Positions 9,341 to 19,044 are shown, numbered from the stretch's first letter. The stretch: 21,538 bases of DNA from Lingula anatina (GCF_001039355.2 NW_019775969.1:518480-540017), one strand, 5' to 3'. Translations and numbers: made by a program. The notes: generated by a model from the letters alone, not told the origin.

Positions 9341-11603
9341 TTACCTACCACAAGGTTATGTTTTTTTTTTGTGCTGTTCGTTTGTTTGTCTGATTGCATT
9401 ATTATGCAAAATTTTATGGGGGGATTTTGATGAAATTTTCAAAATAGGTCCCAAATGGACCATGGAAGTATTGATAAGGTTTTGGGCAGTCTCCCTCAAA
9501 TGCTCAGTACACAGCAATGCTGCGCAACACAGCAATACACTAGAAAAAACGAGTGCAGTCACAAATAAAATCAGGAAACAGTCATTCTCACAATATCGGG
9601 TGATATTACAGCAAAATATATTAGTACTAGGTACAGTTAGAATTAATATTATTGACACAAGTTAAAGGGATAATAACTCTTCGTATGAAATCTATATTTC
9701 ACAATGAAAACATTGTGAATAACTCATAGAAATATAATATATTCTGTTTTACGACGAAAACAGCAGTTATAGCTATTATTCTGATATCTGAGCTTGTCTT
9801 CAGATCACTTGACCTCCATTGATGGTTATACTCTGTTATAATCTCTTAAGAGATTTTAACGAAAAACCAAACTTTTTAGAAAAAAACCAGGGACTAACTT
9901 TGAATGTAAAAATGGATTCATTAACCATTGGTAAGCATGGGAAAATTGTTGTTTACTCCAGGAAAATTCATTTTTTGGCCAAAACGAAGAGTTATTAAAA
10001 TATCCGCTTTTTAACATATCTGCACAACTTGTTTATTGCTTGGGTCATCTGCCATGTTGGCAAGTGCCTCTTCTTGGCAATATGGCAGACAACCTGACAT
10101 AAACAGATCACACTGATTAATCATGTCACCTTGATTAGTTAGAAAACTACATGATTTGATAATCAGGTGCATAAACTTTAAAACCACATAATACGATCTT
10201 ACTGTGCTATACTAGTCTACCATAATGTAAAAAGGCCCATCAAAATCGGGGACGTCTCGATAGTCCGAAGGTTCATTGGTCCGAAGGTTCATTTGTCCGA
10301 AAAGTGGTAACATTTTCATCGATTTTTTAATCAAGGGTTCATTGGTCCTAAGGTTCTATAGTGAATATTCGGACCAATGAACCTTCGGACTATTGTACCT
10401 TCAGACTATTGCTACAGCCCCTCAAAATCGGTTAAAGTATTCAAAATGAATGTCATTAAATCCCCATATGATCCCATAGAGTCAATAAAACAGAAAGAGC
10501 TTGCGAAACAAAAATACCCTCCACGCGCCTTATAAATTCAAAATAAAATAGAGACAGAGGTCAAATCACACTTTAACTCACTCCACTTACATTAAATGCC
10601 TTAGGCTACATTGTTTAATTAAATTTTTTTAAACCCTACTCAGACATCGGTAGAAATCAACAATAAACCCTTATGAAGTCCTCATTGTTTATACTCGAGG
10701 TGACAGCTTAGCATGCGATTAATATTCCAGTATTTTCCCTGTTTCAGCCTCAAAATTGCCCAAGGTGCTGTGGTGTGCAATGAATGTGAACTTAAAGGGG
10801 ATATCACTATAGGTTTGTAGGAGGTGTTATGCTGATGAATTAAATTTTAAAATAGAGTTTGATATCATGACAAGAATAAGGTCATGTGATAACAGTTTGA
10901 TGTATTACATAACCTGTCTAATGATGCATTTAAAATTGTGGTCTTTGGTCAGATAGATAAAAACAACAACAAACCCTTTATTACCCTTTCACTAAAGATT
11001 TGCACTGGGAGCCCTTAATAATGGTTATATTGTATATGTACCTGATAGTTGAGTGTTATCTGCACCTCAATACTGTGACACTGCTTGTCTTTTAGAATAT
11101 ATTATAAAACATCCTCTTTACAGGTGCTAAGACTGTAATTCATCCTAAAGCAAAGATCATAGCAGATGCTGGGCCTATCATTATTGGAGATAACAATTTA
11201 ATTGAGGAACAGGTTGAGATAATAAACAGGTAAGAAGCTGCTCTAAGTAACCAAGCTCTTAAGAAATGAATAAAAAAAAGTGAAAGAAAAAAGAACTTTA
11301 TCAAGCAAAGACTTCAAATATCAGCCTTTGAATAATCAATTAAAAAAATTAATATTCACATGAAAACAAGAGAAAATGAGAGAACTGAAACTTAAAGCAA
11401 ATGAACATAAACAGAATGAGTGTTTTTATTAATTAACTGTAACTGTGCTCTACTTCCAAGATTTTTGCTTCTTAGAATACTGGATGTGAAAGTGTTAACT
11501 GATGTCTCATTTTATTTTGATAGGAAAGTCAAGACTGATGGTGAAGGATCGACACACTCCGTAATGATCATTGGGAACAACAATGTTTTTGAAGTTGGAA
11601 GTT
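9111..11603 (+). CDS. DCTN6: Dynactin subunit 6, copy 1, exons 1-4 only (cut by assembly gap)
   Basis: Exons are 9111-9136, 10748-10812, 11124-11229 and 11524-11603, joining in frame to encode 92 residues plus one base. The protein starts MAAVPAKS, then [52 protein letters not shown] and [13 protein letters not shown], the N-terminal part of the p27 left-handed beta-helix. Exons 5-7 are absent because the copy stops in intron 4 shortly before the N at 11986. Its exons match those of the second copy except for silent changes such as ATA to ATT before AAC in exon 3. It is probably the alternative allele of the complete gene at 13562-18060, not a separate locus. Confidence 0.88.
9301..9341. repeat. 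(TAA)n microsatellite in DCTN6 intron 1, copy 1
   Basis: An uninterrupted run of TAA units of about 41 bp. The allelic stretch in the second copy, about 13752-13786, is roughly two units shorter, a typical microsatellite length difference between alleles. Confidence 0.85.
9666..10010. mobile_element. 345-bp MITE with TTAA target duplication, present only in copy 1
   Basis: TTAA at 9662-9665 and TTAA at 10011-10014 flank the insert, while the second copy reads straight through as AAGTTAACATATC near 14102-14114. Near the ends, ATAATAACTCTTCG faces CGAAGAGTTATTA in inverted orientation; the terminal bases are imperfect (AGGGATA on the left, TATCCGCTTT on the right). There is no coding capacity. 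The TTAA duplication suggests mobilisation by a piggyBac-type transposase, but the termini are not recognisable as a named family. Confidence 0.8.
10122..10715. mobile_element. Old solo relative of the foldback element, copy 1 (holds a nested MITE)
   Basis: The ends CATGTCACCTTGATT and AGGTGACAGCTTAGCATG form a short inverted repeat, flanked by TGATTAAT (10114-10121) and CGATTAAT (10716-10723), an aged 8-bp target duplication. Without the nested 182 bp it is about 412 bp. Its interior aligns along much of its length with one arm of the foldback element in the other copy: GGTGCATAAA, GGTTAAAG, TCCCCATAT, AGGCTACAT and TTTGTAAAT occur in the same order in at least one of its two copies. It is present in both copies, so the insertion predates the allelic split. 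Confidence 0.65.
10248..10421. mobile_element. 174-bp MITE with 8-bp target duplication, present only in copy 1
   Basis: TCAAAATC occurs on both sides (10240-10247 and 10422-10429), while the other copy has a single TCAAAATT followed by GGTTAAAG. The ends are inverted repeats, GGGGACGTCTCGATAGTC against GGGGCTGTAGCAATAGTC read from the far end. The interior is built from GTCCGAAGGTTCATTG modules in both orientations, so it can fold into a hairpin. An 8-bp duplication fits hAT-type transposition. It is nested inside the older element at 10122-10715. Confidence 0.8.
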
Positions 11604-11806
11604 GTATCCTTTTGGCTGTTGTAGCTTCTTCTTTTATTTTGTAACGTCTTTAGATGGTGTATGATTCACAGCAGGTTATTCCCTCAGTTGGGCAGAAAAA
11701 TGTGACAATTTAAAAAAATTGTTTTCATATCTGTCAAATTTTACACTTGAATCCTTACTAGAAATTTTTAGAAGTCATGCACATTGTTGTTGGATGTATA
11801 TGGACT

Positions 11807-11929
11807 CTGGGGTAGCGCTAGCAATTTTTTTTGCTTTGCCAAATCACCACTTTTTTTTCAATTTGTAATACAAATGGTGATAATTTGACTAAAATTATCC
11901 AAATCAAGCCCTTTGTTTAGCCAATTTAA
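11807..11929. mobile_element. Left part of a small MITE at the end of copy 1
   Basis: This begins CTGGGGTAGCGCTAGC after GGACT and follows the same sequence as the complete 167-bp element in the second copy, then stops matching at about 11930. The next 56 bases up to the N do not resemble anything else in the window. Confidence 0.6.
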
Positions 11930-11985
11930 GGATGTAGATAACAGGGGTAGCTATCTTCTAAACCGGCCAAGATATACCGACATGT

Positions 11986-11986
11986 N
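11986..11986. other. Single N marking an assembly join
   Basis: The base is N. Immediately to its right the sequence restarts at a position equivalent to 7539, inside OAZ intron 2. The 56 bases to the left (about 11930-11985) are unmatched. This is where two overlapping allelic contigs appear to have been set end to end. Confidence 0.9.
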
Positions 11987-12080
11987 CAATAGCCAGAGTA
12001 TTTTTTAACATGAAACCTTTGCTTGAAAACTGAAAACTGCATAAACAAATGAGTTTGACATTTAAAATAAAAATTCCTAC

Positions 12081-13259
12081 CTTTCCTTGGAGCCTTCTGG
12101 GAGAATGCCTGGTGGAATTTCAACAAACAGTTTACCATCCACGTAAACAGTGTCCCAGGTGACCACCATGCAGTCACTCAGAGTGATCCGGAAACACAAA
12201 TTCGAGGCAACCTGTGTTTTCACCAACGCCTTTGCATCTTCCACAAGATGCTTGGTGGTGACAGGGGGCTCTTTTGAAACCCCCACGCCGCTGCCCTCTG
12301 TCATAAATGACACATTGGCGGCGTGGGGAACATCAGGAGCACCACAGAGGCCCTGGACCAAGGTTAATACAATACTGGACCAGGGGGCTCCTGAAATGAT
12401 ACAGCAAATTCAATTTGAAAATCACTAGAAAAATACTTTAACCTATTTATCCTATTTTCTACCATAAATAATGTAATATAGAATAAATTTTTATAAAGAA
12501 AATGCAATTGAAGGAATCATAATTAAAAGAAAAAGTAATTTAATGAATCTTGAGTGACTTAAATTGTATTTCCTATAAAGTAATAATAATGATAATAATA
12601 ATATTAATAATAATTCATTTTTAAAAGTAATTGCCTCATTGCCATATGTTGGAGTTCAGGATGTCAATTATGTATATCAGACACCTTTTATAAACAAGTA
12701 TAAACAAGTCCAAAGTACACAACACCTTCATAGATAAATATTGACCGTAGATTTCAACTGGTTCAAACTGGTTTACTGTACATCTTCACACATTGTTTTG
12801 GGCAATTATTAGGTATAATAATCCAAGGAACCTTTTGCATTTAACAAGGCACCCTTTTGTAACACTCTATTGAATAAACAAAATTTAGCTCTTGATGCGG
12901 TGGTATATGTATAACAATAACACTTTTGCAATTTCGATCTTATAACACGGATGTGGGTCACTCAATTCGTTATTATCTAACTAAAATGATATTTATTGGG
13001 CAACAGGCATTTTTTCGTAAAATTCAAAAACAATTTCGAGTTTGTAATAAAACACCACGAGCGATTAAAGTCACAGGTTTTATAAATGGAAGTCAGCAGC
13101 ATATCTACAATAATAATGTAACTTAGGCCGAAATGAAGGCCAAATGTAAAAGAATACTTACGACTGGGCGCTTTGTTTGGTCGGCATTTCTGATTTCACC
13201 TCCGTCTTCGGCCCAAAATTTTCAGTACAAAATATTGCCTTAGAGGCGGCTAATAGCAT
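12081..13259 (-). CDS. OAZ: Ornithine decarboxylase antizyme, copy 2, exons 1 and 2 only
   Basis: Exons 13259-13162 and 12390-12081 on the minus strand match the first copy, with the same 51-codon frame 0, the same UCC-UGA-U site (12338-12332) and the same start of the main frame (DVPHAANVSF to LPEGSKE). The copy lacks exons 3 and 4, which encode the proteasome-directing C-terminal half, because the N at 11986 falls in intron 2. Nothing in the present exons is damaged, so this is best called a truncated allelic duplicate and not a decayed pseudogene. Confidence 0.9.
12260..12338 (-). promoter_or_regulatory. Programmed +1 frameshift site and pseudoknot, copy 2
   Basis: TCC-TGA-T and every paired base of the 11-bp stem and the second stem are identical to the first copy at an offset of 4448. 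The surrounding introns have diverged, so the identity agrees with constraint on the recoding signal, though the overlapping coding sequence is constrained too. Confidence 0.88.
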
Positions 13260-13561
13260 CTTTTCGGATCTCTTTAGAATTGATAAGTTCTGATAACACA
13301 AAATAGACGAAAATTGGATAAACTCCAAGACACGTCTTCCTCCTACGAGGACTACTCGATTTATTTACGATGACGTCATAGAACGGAGAAAGGATTGACC
13401 TGCAACAACATTTTTAAGTTTTATATAGATATAAACAAAAATAAGGTAAAAAAAACATATTTTATATTGACAAAAAATGTTTTTTGATAATCATTTTAAA
13501 ATAAAAAACTGTTTTGGTAGGACTAAAATTACCGATATTTACCGATATATTATAAATCAAT
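13260..13561. promoter_or_regulatory. Bidirectional OAZ/DCTN6 promoter, copy 2
   Basis: This is the allelic counterpart of 8810-9110. TGACGTCA is at 13371-13378, and the TTACCGATAT tandem pair is kept shortly before the DCTN6 start at 13562. Differences are a few substitutions and a one-base change in a poly-A run. Confidence 0.6.
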
Positions 13562-13751
13562 ATGGCTGCTGTTCCGGCGAAGTCAAGGTAGGGTAAACTT
13601 CGGTGTTATTGTATCATTATTGCTTGTTCGTACAGTGTTCAATTGTACATAAACGCATTTATGTTCCTGTTACGTTGTGCACCTCTAGATGCCTTATCTG
13701 TGGCGGATCATATTATCTCCCGCAGAGTCACATTCTGCTCACAATCATTGC

Positions 13752-13785
<34 letters not shown>

Positions 13786-16700
13786 TTACCTACCACAAGG
13801 TTATGTTTTTTTGTGATGTTCGTTTGTTTGTCTGATTGCATTATTATGCAAAATTTTATGGGGGGATTTTGATGAAATTTTCAGAATAGGTCCCAAATGG
13901 ACCATGGAAGAATTGATAAGGTTTTGGGCAGTCTCCCTCAAATGCTCAGTACACAGCAATACAGCGCAACACAGCATTACACTAGAAAAAACGAATGCAG
14001 TCACAAATAAAATCAGGAAACAGTCATTCTCACAATATCGGGTGATATTACAGCAAAATATATTAGTACTAGGTACAGTTAAAATTAATATTATTGACAC
14101 AAGTTAACATATCGGCACAACTTGTTTATGCTTGGGTCATCCGCCATGTTGGCAAGTGCCTCTTCTTGGCAATATAGCCACGCTCGGCTGTCACCTTGAT
14201 TGGATAGTAAACGGTTGTCGTAAAATCGCTAAATGATATTAAAACCCGGTGCATAAAGTTGAAAACCACCTAGGACAATCTTAGACTGCCACATTAATCC
14301 AATACAATGCAAAAATAAACTATAACAAGTGGTTAAAGCCTTCAAACCGAATGTCGTAAAGTCCCCATATACCTCCATAGAGACAATAAAATATAGTAAG
14401 CTTCTGAAACAAGAAAAATCCAGTTCCAACATAATAATCGAAATAAAATACTGCCGGGCATCGGAGCGGCCTAAAACTTGGCACGCTTACCGCTAATACT
14501 GCAGGCTACATCATCCCGTCGCTCGTTTGTAAATTCCGTGCATGGCATACGCACAATCAAACCGTATATCCAAATTCCACCTCTGATGTTTGAATTGGTC
14601 CTCTCTACAATCCAATTCAGGAAATGACGTAACCGCAGAGGTCGCATTGTCCAATGGCATGGCTTCTTTTTCGTAATGGTAGGTTAGAGAGGACCAATTC
14701 AAACATCAGAGGTGGAATTTGGATATACGGTTTGATTGTGCGTATGCCATGCACGGAATTTACAAACGAGCGACGGGATGATGTAGCCTGCAGTATTAGC
14801 GGTAAGCGTGCCAAGTTTTAGGCCGCTCCGATGCCCGGCAGTATTTTATTTCGATTATTATGTTGGAACTGGATTTTTCTTGTTTCAGAAGCTTACTATA
14901 TTTTATTGTCTCTATGGAGGTATATGGGGACTTTACGACATTCGGTTTGAAGGCTTTAACCACTTGTTATAGTTTATTTTTGCATTGTATTGGATTAATG
15001 TGGCAGTCTGAGGTTGTCCTAGGTGGTTTTCAACTTTATGCACCGGGTTTTAATATCATTTAGCGATTTTACGACAACCGTTTACTATCCAATCAAGGTG
15101 ACAGTCGAGCGTGAATATAGCAGATGACCTGACATAATCAGATCACACTAATTAATCATGCTGTCACCTTGATTAGTTAGAAAACTACATGATTTGATAA
15201 TCCTATGCATAAATTTTAAAACCTCATGATACGATCTTACAGTGCTATACTAGTCTACCATAATGTAAAAAGGCCATACTAGTCTACCATAATGTAAAAA
15301 GGCCCATCAAAATTGGTTAAAGTATTCAAAACGAAGTCATTAAATCCCCATATGATCCCAAAGAGTCAATAAAACAGAAAGAGGTTGCGAAACAAAAATA
15401 CCCTCCATGCGCCTTATAAATTCAAAATAAAATAGAGACAGAGGTCAAATCACACTTTAACTCACTCCACTTACAGTACATTAAATGCCTAAGGCTACAT
15501 CGTTCGATTTATCTTTTGTAAATCCTACTCGGACATCGTTAGAAATCAACAATAAACCCTTATGAAGTCCTCGTTGTTTATACTCGAGGTGACAGCTGAG
15601 TGTGCGATTAATATTCCAGTATTTTCCCTGTTTCAGCCTCAAAATTGCCCAAGGTGCTGTGGTGTGCAATGAATGTGAACTTAAAGGGGATATCACTATA
15701 GGTTTGTAGGAGGTGTTATGCTGATGAATTAAATTTTAAAATAGAGTTTGATATCATGACAAGAATAAGGTCATGTGATAACAGTTTGATGTATTACATA
15801 ACCTGTCTAATGATGCATTTAAAGTTGTGGTCTTTGGTCAGATAGAAAAAAAAAACAACAAACCCTTTATTACCCTTTCGCTAAAGATTTGCACTGGGAG
15901 CCCTTAATACTGGTTATATTGTATATGTACCTGATAGTTGAGTGTTATCTGCACCTCAAAACTGTGACACTGCTTGTCTTTTAGAATATATTATAAAACA
16001 TCCTCTTTACAGGTGCTAAGACTGTAATTCATCCTAAAGCAAAGATCATAGCAGATGCTGGGCCTATCATTATTGGAGATAACAATTTAATTGAGGAACA
16101 GGTTGAGATAATTAACAGGTAAGAAGCTGCTCTAAGTAACCAAGCTCTTAAGAAATGGATAAAAAAAAGTTAAAAAAAAAAAGAACTTTATCAAGCAAAG
16201 ACTTCAAACATCAGCCTTTGAATAATCAATTGAAAAAATTAATATTCACATGAAAACAAGAGAAAATGAGAGAACTGAAACTTAAAGCAAATAAACACAG
16301 AATGAGTGTTTTTATTAACTGTAACTGTGCTCTACTTCCAAGATTTTTTCTTCTTAGAATACTGGATGTGAAAGTGTTACTGTGCTAACTGATGTCTCAT
16401 TTTATTTTGATAGGAAAGTCAAGACTGATGGTGAAGGATCGACACACTCCGTAATGATCATTGGGAACAACAATGTTTTTGAAGTTGGAAGTTGTATCCT
16501 TTTGGCTGTTTTAGCTTCTTCTTTTATTTTGTAACATCTTTAGATGGTGTATGATTCACAGCAGGTTATTCCCTCATTTGGACAGAAAAATGTGACAATT
16601 AAAAAAAATTGTTTTCATATCTGTCAAATTTTACACTTGAATCCTTACTAGAATTTTTTAGAAGTCATGCACATTGCACGTTGTTAGATGTATATGGACT

Positions 16701-18060
16701 CTGGGGTAGCACTAGCTTTTTTCGCTTAGCCAAATCACCACTTTTTTTCAATTTGTAATACAACTGGTGATTATTTGACTAAAATTATCCAAATCAAGCC
16801 CTTTGTTTAGCCAATTAAAGTCAGTTTTAGCATTTGGCTAAATTGGCGAGTGTTAGCACTACCCCAGGGACTGATTATCTTATTCCTCAAATTCCAAGTG
16901 CATTTTGTGCCAGATATACATAAGATAAGAAATTGATTAGCATGTTTGTCTGCACAAGGATTTTTTTTCTTAACTTTGTCCCAGATAGTGAAGCCCTAAA
17001 CATGGGAGACAACAACATCATAGAATGTAAAGGTATGTTATAAAGGATCCTCAGTGCATTAAATTTTGTATGTAATTTGAAGAAACTTGACTTGTTTTGC
17101 CCTTTTTACAACATGATCAGGTCTTAAATATTAGGGAAGTTACATGGGACTGGTATCCAATGTAACAATGTATAATAATTAATCCAGGATGAATAAATTT
17201 AAGTAACTGATATCATGATTGAGTATATTAACACCTGCTTGTGAAAATTACAATAATCGTATGTGTAATTTTTGGGAGTTTTCTACTAATGAAAGACACA
17301 CAAGACACTTAAAAGTGACTCCCCCCCCCTTCCTTATTTTGTTACTTGCATCCTGAATGACTTTTGGGTTTAGAATCTAGTGGTAGATTTTAATGTGTTC
17401 TGCTTCTGACAATGTTTACTACAGTATTAGGACAGTTTAACTAAAGTACTAGATTTCCTTTTTTGTTCTGTTTAATGAACTTTTTTTCAGCAGTGCACAG
17501 CTCTCTTTATATTATAATACAGCCTCATGGACCAATTTATTTTTTTATAGCTCATATAGGACGTGAGACTACACTTACCAATGGTTGTATTGTTGGTGCA
17601 ATGTGTCATGTTACAAGTAGAGAGGTGCTGCCTGAGAACACAGTTATGCATGGCTCTAAGTGTGAGAGGAGGGTCCAAGCAGAGAGGCCAGCAGTAAGTG
17701 GATTTGGTTTTCAACTGTCAGCTTTTCTGCAGTTTTGGTAGTGTAAATATACCCAATACTCCCAGTGTGCAGTTGTGCCATTTGAGTTATTAATTAGTAT
17801 TTTCCATATAAAAATAAAGTGGTCTCACTTCTGTGATGAAAAAAAAAATCTTCGCAAAAGAAAGTACTTGGAAAAAACAGTGTGATATGAATATAAATTA
17901 TATAAATGAAAACCAGTTGTTTTTGTAGGAATTTTAAGATTTTAATAAATTTTTATTTTTTTCACAGCCTCAGACACTCCAGCTAGATTTCCTTACAAAG
18001 ATTCTTCCAAATTATCACCATCTTAAAAAGTCTAGCAAAGCTCTGCCTAAAGTGAGCTAA
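13562..18060 (+). CDS. DCTN6: Dynactin subunit 6 (p27), complete seven-exon copy
   Basis: This p27 subunit of the dynactin pointed-end complex works with p25, p62 and Arp11 and helps dynein cargo and kinetochore targeting. Exons are 13562-13587, 15637-15701, 16013-16118, 16414-16493, 16985-17032, 17551-17693 and 17968-18060; all joins keep frame, giving 186 residues (human about 190). Hexapeptide-type left-handed beta-helix turns run from about residue 10 to 150, with [41 protein letters not shown] and [16 protein letters not shown]. The C-terminal helix carries the family hallmark [19 protein letters not shown]. The tail [11 protein letters not shown] has no Ser/Thr-Pro, unlike the human tail. 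Exon 1 is only 26 bp, followed by a 2-kb intron loaded with transposons. The start is chosen by in-frame joining and its YY1-like setting, AATATGGC. Confidence 0.94.
13752..13786. repeat. (TAA)n microsatellite in DCTN6 intron 1, copy 2
   Basis: An uninterrupted TAA run of about 35 bp, the shorter allele of the repeat at 9301-9341. Confidence 0.8.
14179..15113. mobile_element. 935-bp foldback transposon: two 429-bp inverted arms, 8-bp target duplication
   Basis: The left arm 14179-14607 and right arm 14685-15113 are near-perfect reverse complements, separated by a 77-bp centre (14608-14684). The outer ends read CACGCTCGGCTGTCACC and GGTGACAGTCGAGCGTG. AATATAGC occurs at 14171-14178 and 15114-15121; the other copy has one AATATGGC at the empty site. 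The arms encode the same 67-codon chance frame in opposite orientations and nothing recognisable. The element lies in DCTN6 intron 1, about 36 bp before an older related element. The 8-bp duplication suggests hAT-like mobilisation; the mover is not in this window. Confidence 0.9.
15157..15604. mobile_element. Old solo relative of the foldback element, copy 2
   Basis: This is the allelic counterpart of 10122-10715 without the nested MITE. The ends are CATGCTGTCACCTTGATT and AGGTGACAGCTGAGTGTG, between TAATTAAT (15149-15156) and CGATTAAT (15605-15612). The better-preserved right end (GAGTGTG) resembles the foldback terminus (GAGCGTG) and supports common descent. It contains a 29-bp tandem duplication at 15247-15304 not present in the first copy. 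Confidence 0.65.
15247..15304. repeat. 29-bp exact tandem duplication
   Basis: The 29 bases at 15247-15275, containing ACTAGTCTACCATAATG, are repeated exactly at 15276-15304. The first copy has one unit. This is a recent allele-specific slip inside the old transposon remnant. Confidence 0.9.
16701..16867. mobile_element. 167-bp MITE in DCTN6 intron 4
   Basis: The ends CTGGGGTAGCACTAGC and GTTAGCACTACCCCAG are inverted repeats, flanked by GGACT at 16696-16700 and 16868-16872. An inner inverted pair (TTAGCCAAAT against ATTTGGCTAA) extends the fold. There is no coding capacity. The first copy carries only its left part before the sequences part. Confidence 0.65.
17033..17550 (+). other. DCTN6 intron 5 with a poly-C run
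   Basis: The intron is AT-rich with donor G|GTATGT and acceptor TTTTATAG. It has a poly-C run near 17323. The second assembly duplication starts inside it at 17279. No other feature was recognised. Confidence 0.6.
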
Positions 18061-19043
18061 AGAAAGGTAAACTGTTATAGATATACCCTTCACATCAATG
18101 TTTCTTTAAATGTTAATTTGTATATTATGCAGAACGGATATTTGTTCCATGTTTATGATTCTAAAAAAGCATTAGGGTACCATGCATAAAGATGGCGTAA
18201 GCTTTCATTATTAAAAATAATTTTCTCATAAGGATTATATCAGCATTTATCATATCCTTCATATTGCTGTCACTTACCTTTTACTCAACCATGCCCTTAA
18301 AAGACAAGCCAGTCACTTAATTATATATTTTATTTTATTGAGAAAGATAGAAAGTATATGTTTCTCTCTCAATAATTCCAGACTATGTTTTGCTGTAAGG
18401 AAAAAGAAAGGAAAAATGCAAGGAAGAGGAACTCGGGGGGGGTCTGGAGATGAAGAGTCTTGGCAAGGAAGTTCAGAATATCAGATTTTGATGAAAGTCA
18501 TGCTGGACAAGTTCTTGGAGTAGACTTTCAGATATATTGCTTTCAATATAAATGTTTTTTTGATCATGCCATTCTTCATTTCCCTAAGGACTTCCATGTC
18601 AAAAATTCCATGTCACTTGATATTGAATAAACTCACCAAATTGAGTCTGAACTATGTGTAAGACGTGGTGGGATGTGAGCAGTACCCTTGTATTGTCCAC
18701 ATATCATTTTATTTATGTGACAAATGACGGAGACCTCACTAGCAGAACTGTCCAATTAATTTTTTTTTGTAGAATCAAAGAAAACTTGAGAGGCATTCAA
18801 ATAATTGTCTTGTTGGTGTATTCTAGTAAATATAAATTTGTATAACTTGTCCTAAGGTCTCAAAGGGTTGTCATTATAACTTCCTGGAAGCACACACTGT
18901 GCAAATGTGAGACTTCTTTTGATGCTCTTTATATATAACTAATTATTTGTTTTTGTTTCATTTGTAATTTATTTATTGAGACAATAAATATGACACAGAA
19001 ATTATATTTTCTTTTTGTCAATTACAACAATACAAATTAACCT
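18061..19043 (+). other. DCTN6 3' untranslated and downstream region
   Basis: Non-coding DNA follows the TAA. AATAAA hexamers at 18626-18631 and 18983-18988 are candidate polyadenylation signals. A G|GTAAACT donor-like site just after the stop and a TTCCAG acceptor-like site near 18380 could mark an intron in the untranslated region, but this is weak. No further gene was recognised. Confidence 0.45.
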
Positions 19044-19044
19044 N
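19044..19044. other. Single N marking a second assembly join
   Basis: The base is N. The sequence to its right restarts at the equivalent of 17279 (offset 1766), and the sequence to its left ends at the equivalent of about 20813. The overlap therefore runs exactly to the N on both sides. Confidence 0.92.

Larger units (their letters stand above)
11987..16820. repeat. Second copy of the 7539-11930 segment (probable allelic haplotig)
   Basis: From 11987 the sequence repeats 7539 onward, at an offset of 4448 at first. Coding exons match except for silent changes. Introns differ by substitutions, microsatellite length and several whole-transposon presence/absence differences. The repeat holds OAZ exons 2 and 1, the shared promoter and DCTN6 exons 1-4. 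Beyond about 16820 it continues into sequence missing from the first copy. Confidence 0.9.

Noticed and set aside
9356-9665. About 100-codon overlapping frames on both strands in DCTN6 intron 1, also in copy 2
   Set aside because: Both strands are open in low-complexity intronic DNA. There is no family resemblance, and the two copies differ by amino-acid changes and indels, as expected for non-coding DNA.
14229-15063. Pair of nearly identical 67-codon frames in opposite orientation
   Set aside because: They are mirror images within the foldback arms. They match no transposase motif and have no support beyond the inverted repeat.
7539-16820. Recent segmental duplication giving two antizyme and two DCTN6 genes
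   Set aside because: The copies break in mid-gene at an N, complement each other into one full set, and differ as alleles do. Assembly redundancy is more economical.
17463-17741. 92-codon plus-strand frame, repeated at 19229-19507
   Set aside because: It is DCTN6 exon 6 extended into both flanking introns. The true exon is bounded by TTTTATAG and GCA|GTAAGT.
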